A DNA stretch of 29,666 bases, from NCBI GenBank assembly GCA_036897095.1, contig JAYMSP010001684.1, forward strand, positions 1 to 29,666. Reading direction: 5' to 3'. The position numbers were made by a program, and so were the translations under genes. Under the pieces are notes generated by a model. It saw only the letters and a list, made by a program, of their open reading frames with translations, did not search any database and was not told the origin of the DNA. The first letter of the stretch is position 1. Every line of letters begins with the position of its first letter. The stretch is from Plantago elongata (Eukaryota > Streptophyta > Magnoliopsida > Lamiales > Plantaginaceae). Shown here piece by piece: positions 23,097 through 29,666 of this stretch.

Positions 23097-25947
23097 ATGT
23101 GCAGCTTGAGTTCAAGATCTATGCGGTACACATTTATTTCCGGTTCAGATACTATTTTAATTAGATAATTTTATTTTCACTTTTTCCATTTTTTATCATA
23201 ACTTACTACACTTGCCTATTTCAACCTAAAATTTTCAATTTCTTTCTAACATAACAGATTTGAAGAGGAGTCTGAAACAGCAGCAAAGCCTAATAACTAT
23301 CTTCCAGCAAAAAGCTTTTTGGCAGATAAGAGGAAGCTCTCAAGAGTGTTCTCAGAAGACTATGAGATTGTGCAGAAGAAGATATTAGACCCACGGTCAC
23401 CTTCTGTAAGCCGTTGGAACAAATGTTTCCTGGTTTCGTGTCTCCTTTCCCTGTTCGTCGACCCTCTATTTTTCTATCTGCCAAGTGTTGAGGATGATGC
23501 TTGTATGCAAGGAAGCATTCTCTTAGAGACTGTTCTTACCATTATCCGTTCTATCATAGATCTCTTTTACTTCATTCAGATCTTTATTCAATTCAGAACC
23601 GCTTATGTTGCACCTTCTTCGCGTCTATGTGGACGTGGAGAACTAGTTATCGACTCTGCCAAGATTTCCTCCAGATATCTCCGTAAAGGTTTTTTCCTTG
23701 ATGTACTATCAGCACTACCGCTTCCACAGGTATATGCTCTCTTAAGAATTATCTTTTCTGCTTCTGCTGAGAGAGTCAAAGACCTATTGCAAACAATGAG
23801 TTAGTAAAATCTATATTTTTGCAGGTGCTGATTTGGGCTGCGATACCGGCCATGAGGGGTTCGAATGGGATCAATGCAAAACATGGCCTCCGCCTCACCA
23901 TCATCTTCCAGTTTCTTCTGCGGCTATATCTCATCTTTCCCCTGTCCGGTAAGATCATCAGGACTGCTGGTGTTGTGGTGGAAGCAGCATGGGCCGGTGC
24001 AGCTTTCAACCTTATGCTATTTATGCTCGCAAGTCATGTATGTTAATTTTCTACTCGATAACTGGTCGTTGTCACTTGTTTCTAAGAAAGACTTAAGTGA
24101 TCTTATGGCTTCAGCATTTGCAGGTCACTGGTTCTTGCTGGTACCTTTTATCAGTGGAACGGCTAGAAGAATGCTGGAGAAAAGTGTGCAACCTTGAGCA
24201 CAACAACTGCCATTACTTCTACTTCGACTGTCGAGCAAGGGGTGACTCTGACCGAGTGTCTTGGTTTCTGTCAAGCAACACTTCTCGCCTTTGTGGCCCT
24301 GGTAGTGATTTCTATAATTTTGGAATATATAGTGATGCTCTGACTCATGGAGTCGCAGCCTCAGGCTTCTTGGAGAAGTACTCTTATTGTCTTTGGTGGG
24401 GACTCAGAAATCTCAGGTAGGAAGAATTCGCCACAATCATCTTGTTGGATTGTTATATTTAGCAGATTCTCGGGGTGTTGATCAATGATTCGACTCCTCA
24501 CTGTTCACAGTAGGCCACACTGAGGGGGTGAGATGAATGATCTGATCTCGCTCCTAGGATCTCATTAAACGTTCAACAGATAACCTCTAAAAGATTCAAA
24601 TCAATCTTTTGCTATCACAGCTCTCTTGGACAGAATCTGATAACAAGTACCTATATAGCGGAAATTTATTTTGCGGTTGCCATTGCACTTCTGGGCTTGG
24701 TGCTGTTTGGATTGCTCATAGGAAATATGCAAGTAAGTCATATAGAAGTGTCGCGCGTGTGATTGATTATCTTCTCATTTCATTTCTAGTTCAACTTTGA
24801 GAAATAAGTAGGTATCGGAACGAAAACTGCTTAGCTAATATTACAAATATGTATGTGTTGCACAAAACAGACATATCTACAGTCTACTACTGCAAGATTG
24901 GAAGAGTGGAGGGTTAGAAGGACTGACACCGAGCAGTGGATGCATCATAGACAACTTCCCCATGAGTTGAAGGACAAAATTCGCAGATATGATCTCTATA
25001 GATGGGTCACGACTAGAGGAGTCGATGAGGAAACCATTCTCAATGGCCTCCCAATGGATCTTCGACGAGAGACCAAGCACCATCTTTGTCTTGATCTAGT
25101 TCGACGTGTGAGTTTCAATCTTTATCGCATTGGCAACAGTTACAAGGCTGACAATCATATCTGATAGTTTCTTGCTAATTCTCAGGTTCCACTTTTTGAT
25201 GAGTTAGATGAGTGTACCCTTGATGCCATATGCGAAAGATTGAAGCCGGTCTTATGCACTCCAACAACATGCCTAGTACGTGAGGGAGACCCGGTGATTG
25301 AGATGCTCTTCATCTTACGTGGCTATTTAGATTCCTACACCACTAACGGAGGTAGAGCAGGATTCTTCAACTCGTCTCGACTAGGATCAGGAGAGTTTTG
25401 CGGTGAAGAGCTTCTCACATGGGCTCTGTACCCGCGCCCAAGTGTCCTCCCTTCATCCACTCGAACTGTAACAGCTATCACTGAGGTCGAAGCTTTCGCC
25501 CTCAACAATGAGGACTTGAAATTTGTTGCATCTCAGTTCCGCAAACTCCATAGCAAGCAACTCAAACATAAGTTCCGGTTCCACTCGCATCAATGGCGAA
25601 CTTGGGCAGCTTGTTTTGTACAGGCCGCCTGGTTTAGGTACAAACGGAGGAAAGATGCAGCCCTGTTAAAGGCCTGCGAAAGTGTCAAAGTTTCTCCGCC
25701 TGAAACAGTTACCGAACGCTGTTTGTCGTTGCCTCCTAAGGCATCAGATTTAACACTTTCTCTGCCTGAAGCAGTTACCGAACGTTGTTCGTCGTTGCCT
25801 CCTAAGGCATCAGATTTCATCATGTATGCTGTGAAGTTGGCCTCTAGTGCTAAAATGGGTGGGAGTTTGAGGAATGGTTCAGAAATGGACATACTAAGCG
25901 TATTGCAGAAGCCATTGGAGCCTGATTTCTCTGTCCATGATAAATAA
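23097..25947 (+). CDS. CNGC15: Cyclic nucleotide-gated ion channel, group III, CNGC15-like, 7 exons
   Basis: Exons: 23097-23125, 23258-23729, 23825-24037, 24124-24416, 24621-24732, 24871-25107, 25186-25947; 2118 nt, 705 residues, all phases consistent. I chose the 29-nt first exon because it encodes MCSLSSRSM, and with the next exon gives SRSMRFEEE, matching the SRSVRFQDD-like start of CNGC15 proteins. Then follow FSEDYE, S1 (about 64-86), the voltage-sensor-like region, the pore with GQNL (339-342), S6 ending LLIGNMQTYLQS, the C-linker, the cyclic-nucleotide-binding domain (about 453-573, phosphate-binding cassette GSGEFCGEELLTWAL) and an IQ calmodulin motif (AACFVQAAWFRYKRRK, 593-608). The end LQKPLEPDFS is typical. 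Plant CNGCs are Ca2+-permeable cation channels; CNGC15 members act at the nuclear envelope in symbiotic Ca2+ signalling in legumes. The region between RF and FSEDYE looks shorter than usual. The tail carries a tandem duplication. Naming as CNGC15 rather than another group III member is by remembered motifs. Confidence 0.9.
25691..25822 (+). repeat. In-frame 66-bp tandem duplication in the CNGC C-terminal tail
   Basis: Copies 25691-25756 and 25757-25822 differ at a few bases and each encode a 22-residue unit containing VTERC, then SLPPKASD. It falls after the IQ motif, at residues about 621-664. Confidence 0.9.
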
Positions 25948-26385
25948 AACTGGACAACATTTTTTCTAAAGGAATTTTCCTAGGAGCATATTAATTACTC
26001 TGAGTTTTAGATTGAATGTCTCAAAATAATTCAATATAACTGCAATATGCACATCGCTTAACAGACAACAGATGTATCTGCACAAACATCACACATTTAG
26101 TTTCAAACATCGTTTATTCGTGTGCTTAACATGCCTACTCTACCCCATGATCATCTGCATTACTAAGCATGTATGTGGTGTTGATCCCATTTCTGGGGGA
26201 GACTCACAAAAGATGCAGTTCGTTGAAGTGGTGGCCGATACTTGATAAAGAGTTCAGCAAACGCATATATGGTAACTGCGAGATCTTGGTAAAAGGCAAC
26301 AGAGCTGTGTCTCAAAATAGGTGGAGACAGTGCAATAATCATAATCATGTTCGGTTATGGAATCATACCGACTTGATCGGTAAAA
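25948..26385. other. CNGC 3' flank
   Basis: Expected 3' UTR and intergenic DNA. The overlapping short frames at 26163-26399 show no protein family features. Confidence 0.4.
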
Positions 26386-26556
26386 ACGATGGAAAATAGA
26401 GTTGTATCGATCAATATACGTCCAGATCAGAAAGAAACAGCATTATACTAAAAAAGATGGTAAATATAGCTATATCAATCAAAATGCTGACTAGGTTTTA
26501 TCATCTTACTTGCAATCAAAATACGTCCAGATCAGAAAGAAACAGCATAATACTTA
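26386..26556. repeat. Diverged tandem duplication with a 38-bp insertion
   Basis: 26386-26452 is repeated at 26453-26556. The best block is 26416-26449 against 26521-26554 (33 of 34 bases). The second copy carries about 38 extra bases bounded by CAATCAAAA on both sides. The second block ends on the stop codon of the minus-strand NPH3-like fragment. Confidence 0.7.
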
Positions 26557-26783
26557 CTGTAATTCGGTTACGTCATTGATTTCTTTTGTGCTAACACAAG
26601 ACAACTCCATCTTTGCATTGGAATGCTGCTTTGAGGACTTGGAATTGCAGTGATCAGATTTCCTCCTGCAAAATATATTCCAACTCTTCTTGGTTTTGCC
26701 AGATTCTGGAATTCTTCTTTCATCCTTTCGCACTCCTTCTCCAGCTCAGACACACGTCCATTCATGTCATCTACCCGTGAGGT
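26554..26783 (-). pseudogene. C-terminal fragment of an NPH3/RPT2-type BTB protein, frameshifted
   Basis: On the minus strand the frame reads DDMNGRVSELEKECERMKEE, the conserved coiled C-terminal segment of NPH3-domain proteins (phototropin signalling and polar auxin-related adaptors of CUL3 ligases). At about 26695 the family continuation KKSWNIFCRRKSDHCNSKSS lies in the next frame, as if one base had been lost. That frame ends at TAA 26556-26554. Nothing of the BTB or main NPH3 domain is found up to the window end, and the fragment stops where LTR-like DNA begins near 26783. A GTAG just before GATGAC could alternatively be a splice acceptor of a longer gene. Confidence 0.6.
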
Positions 26784-27870
26784 GTTATGATAAATTATAT
26801 ATTAATTAGATTAGTAATAATTATGAGAATTATTAATTGAATTTAATAATATAATATTTTGGATTTATTGAAAAATAGAGTCCAAAAGTTGAACATAGGT
26901 TGGGCCTATGAAATTCGTACTAGATACCTTTAGGATATGGACTCTCCACAATACCAATTGAGCTAAGCAAGCTGATGGTCTAAATAAGCAGCTAACGGTT
27001 TTTTATGGAGAAAATAAGAGTCCAAATCCTCTTAGACTTTTGTGATCAAATAACATTATAAATAGACCGGTTAGGGTTTAATTATTTTAATTCTCAATAC
27101 ACATATTAAAACACTTATCAAATCGTTTGAAGGACATCCTAGCATTACGAAAGGTGGCAAAGGAAGAAACTGAAGCTGAGGAACAACAATTGGAAGCTTA
27201 AAGTTCCTGTTGTTACTGTTAATCCGGAGCTTAAGTTACTATTGATTGCTGAAAGCTAAGTGGACAAGTAAGTGCAAATTAAAACTCTTTACATAGTCAC
27301 GTTGAATAATCGTTGCCAATAGGATTAAAATTTTTGGAAATTTCACTGCGTTCACTATCGTGTTGTCACAATTGCTGCTGGCGGGTCCTTCCTAGAAGTA
27401 TATATTTTTGCATATCCCTCTATCCTTATATTCTATCCAAAAAGAAAGGACTTCTATTCTACGTTATATATATCCTCCATCTCATGCCTACTTAATTAAC
27501 CTGCCTAAAAAAAGATCGACAGTTACCTTAAGCAAACAAAGGCATGGTGGTTTCTTTTCTTAGGGAATAGTGTTGATACACATTTAAAGTTTAGTTAGTA
27601 TCTTTAGGTGCTTATAACTATACTATATTAAATATACTATAAAATATAAGTACCTAACCCTGTGAAAAGCATGTGATGGCATATCTCGCGACTTTATCCT
27701 AGAATACCTAAAGTAAAAGAAGTGAAAAGACACACTATAAAAATTATAATTTAGAGGACATTGCAAACAAAAATGAAAATACATCTTACTGTTATCAAAG
27801 CTAGGCCTTATTTACGTGTTATAATATGTTTATGGTATGCCTTTTGAGTAAAATTTGAATGAATAATAAT
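26784..27870. other. Gene-free region, partly LTR-like
   Basis: From 26783 (TGTTATG...) the sequence is very AT-rich, then contains TATAAATAGACC (about 27057-27068) followed by further AT-rich DNA. This resembles a retrotransposon LTR. No matching second LTR, primer-binding site or clear target duplication was found. No gene is visible through 27870. Confidence 0.3.
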
Positions 27871-28867
27871 TGTGATTATGAATTTAGGGTTTGCTATTAA
27901 ACAAATTGAATTGGATTTGTCTCTCTTCCCTGTTCTTTCTGTTCGTTCCCCGTACCAAATCCGAATCTGGGAATTCGCGACTGGACTCGCGTTTGTTTTT
28001 CGATTCGCCTGGATGATTACGAGAATAATGAACGGAATCAGAACGAGTTATCGAAGACTCAAATCGTGATTAGAGTCGCGACGAGTAGATGGAGTTTTGA
28101 ACTGAAACAAAATCGGGAAAATTGCAATTTGAATCGCATTTAATTGTTTCGATTCGTCGTCTTGGGTGATGAATTGAACAACCTGGATGATTGTCGATGT
28201 TTAGGATAAGGTTTCGAACCTTTTGATTGCTTCAGAAACCGGAGTCGAACGAATTTCGTCGATCTTGATGTTACAGGGACCGAATGTTTGAGTTTGAGAA
28301 ACTCAAAGGACCGCGTTTTGAGAATTCGATTCTCTTCAGGGACTTGGGTTGAAAATAGACAACTTATCGTATTTACAGTCATGCCTCAGAAGTTTTAAAA
28401 TTAGTTTTTTAAACCCAGAAGTTTCGAACTTCTGTTTTTAAACCCCAGAAGTTACGAATTTGTGTTTTGTGGCCCATATGTTTCGAATATATCCTCTTTG
28501 ACCCCTGAATTAATTATAAATTGCATGATGATAAATATTTTGAATTATCAGCATTATGTAATATCTTTAGAAGAGTTAAAATTATTATTTATTGCAAACT
28601 TTGACTCACAACAATTGATATGTTTTTTATTTTAGAATTTTCTTAAGAATCTATCCTGTCATATTTTGCATTTTAAAATCTTCTATAGCTTACTTTCTTT
28701 TTTTTGGTTTTCTAGTTGGATTATTTTGCTACTTTATATTGTCTAATTAATTTTGCTTTCTATTTCTTGTACTAATAAATGTGTAATTTGTCATGCTTTT
28801 CTTTCAAGTACTAATTATTTTGTGTCTTCTCTTGTATGATAATCTCCCCCAGATAACTGAGTTACAG
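27871..28867 (+). other. Probable leader region of the F-box gene, with degenerate 30-bp repeats
   Basis: A TTTAGGGTTT word at about 27882 and less AT-rich DNA up to 28380 look like a plant 5' UTR exon. CCCCCAG at about 28847-28852, just before ACTGAGTTACAGATGG, could be the acceptor of a 5' UTR intron. At about 28406-28500 three degenerate units built on AAACCCCAGAAGTT, or similar, plus TTCGAA or ACGAA are seen. No coding exon is evident. Confidence 0.35.
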
Positions 28868-29149
28868 ATGGAGAAAAAGATACATTCCGAACAATTACTG
28901 CCGGAGGATTTGATCATTGAAATCCTCCAGCACTTGCCGGTAAAGTCATTGTTGCGGTTCAGGTTCGTTTCAAGCACATGGTTCAATTTATTCAAGAGCC
29001 CAACATTTATCAATGGCCATCTTCAGAAACAGAGGACAAAATATACAACACCCGGCCTTATGTGGCATACAGATCCGGCAATAGATTTGGCAATAGATTT
29101 GAAAATAGATTTGGCATTCTATGAAATTGTATTTGGCATCCGGCCTTGA
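28868..29149 (+). CDS. Truncated F-box protein (F-box domain only)
   Basis: This encodes 93 residues. Residues about 11-52 form an F-box (LPEDLIIEILQHLPVKSLLR and then FRFVSSTWFNLFKSPTFI), the SKP1-binding module of SCF ubiquitin ligases, of the type usually followed by an F-box-associated or kelch domain. Here no substrate-binding domain follows. The C-terminus is made of 12-bp repeats (AIDL-like) and ends in a stop inside a tandemly duplicated segment. I start at the ATG at 28868 because upstream in-frame residues are hydrophobic and non-family. It may be a decayed gene, or a short expressed F-box peptide that could act as a dominant SKP1 binder. Confidence 0.7.
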   Translation: MEKKIHSEQLLPEDLIIEILQHLPVKSLLRFRFVSSTWFNLFKSPTFINGHLQKQRTKYTTPGLMWHTDPAIDLAIDLKIDLAFYEIVFGIRP

Positions 29150-29215
29150 GTGGCATACAGATTTGGCAATAGATTGAAAATAGATTTGGCATTCTATGAA
29201 ATTGCATTTGGCATC
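29053..29215 (+). repeat. Tandem duplication of 88 bp and 75 bp containing 12-bp repeats
   Basis: Unit 1 is 29053-29140 and unit 2 is 29141-29215. The second lacks one 12-bp repeat and one further base. Within unit 1, 29077-29112 holds three 12-bp copies of GGCAATAGATTT, the third with one change. Confidence 0.8.
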
Positions 29216-29251
29216 AGATAGGAGAAATTTAAATCTGTGTACTGTAGACTC

Positions 29252-29367
29252 ATTTTGCCTTATAGAGTACTATTCATTCCAATCCAAATCAAATAATTCA
29301 AATAAAATAATTTTGCCTTATAGAGTACTATTCATTCCAATCCAAATCAAATAATTCAAATAAAATA
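29252..29367 (+). repeat. Perfect 58-bp tandem duplication
   Basis: 29252-29309 and 29310-29367 are identical by eye. A partial third similarity (TAGACTCATTTTGCCTT) follows at about 29380-29398, so the region has duplicated repeatedly. Confidence 0.9.
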
Positions 29368-29666
29368 ATTGAGTACTATAGACTCATTTTGCCTTGAATT
29401 GTTTTTTCTTTTTCCAGTCAAGTTTCATTTCATACGACATAAAGAAATCAAGTAGATATAGGTTTACAAATGGAAAGTAGTAAACATGACTGCAGAAGAA
29501 GAATACCAGTAGAAGTCGAAGAAGACTGAAGAAGAAGAACAGTACGAAAAGTATAGACTGGAGAAGAAGTGTTGGAATTTATGAAGAAAAATATTAGTAA
29601 ACTATGCCTTGTGGGGTATGTTTGCTATGAGACTACTTCTTAATTATTCGTTAATTAAGTGATTAA
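29368..29666. other. Window end without a visible gene
   Basis: AT- and GAA-rich DNA (several GAAGAAGAA words at 29498-29565). I see nothing else supportable. Confidence 0.4.

Noticed and set aside
23319..23319. TTG as a start codon for the CNGC gene
   Set aside because: The frame continues upstream to a splice acceptor at 23257, and a short upstream ATG exon with the family N-terminus fits.

Overview
This is plant nuclear DNA, most likely from a eudicot. Genes are intron-rich with GT-AG introns, AT-rich intergenic DNA separates them, and MITEs, tRNA-derived SINE relics and other repeats are scattered throughout. I could not name the species; the repeat types do not settle it.

Layout. (1) 1227-9193, minus strand: a complete 14-exon gene for an ABCG24/ABCG28-type half transporter. 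I rebuilt the splice pattern by hand; all exon phases agree and give 1097 residues. (2) 9.2-15.2 kb: gene-poor DNA. It holds a minus-strand coding relic split by a Stowaway-like MITE, a second MITE family, two facing SINEs of one family, a 317-bp inverted copy of ABCG intron 6, and an array of AATGTT-type repeats. (3) 15283-18618, plus strand: a five-exon chloroplast ribonucleoprotein with two RRMs (271 residues). Its 1.5-kb first intron carries a Stowaway-like MITE and a decayed coding fragment. (4) 20364-21534: a Mutator-like or foldback element with long terminal inverted repeats and pyrimidine-rich and purine-rich arms. (5) 23097-25947, plus strand: a seven-exon cyclic nucleotide-gated channel, CNGC15-like (705 residues), including a 29-nt first exon and an in-frame 66-bp tandem duplication in the C-terminal tail. 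(6) 26554-26783, minus strand: a frameshifted C-terminal fragment of an NPH3/RPT2-type BTB protein, cut off next to LTR-like sequence. (7) 28868-29149, plus strand: an F-box-only ORF whose 3' end lies in tandem duplications.

The genes do not form a cluster or pathway. A secretory-vesicle or plasma-membrane ABC transporter, a plastid RNA-binding protein and a Ca2+-permeable channel simply sit next to each other. I found no convincing undescribed biological system. The parts most worth a second look are the near-identical inverted intron copy, the frame-preserving MITE insertion, the SINE pair, the foldback element, and the small duplications that have altered the CNGC and F-box proteins. All exon boundaries come from reading splice signals and protein-family continuity by eye; no alignment or transcript data were used.
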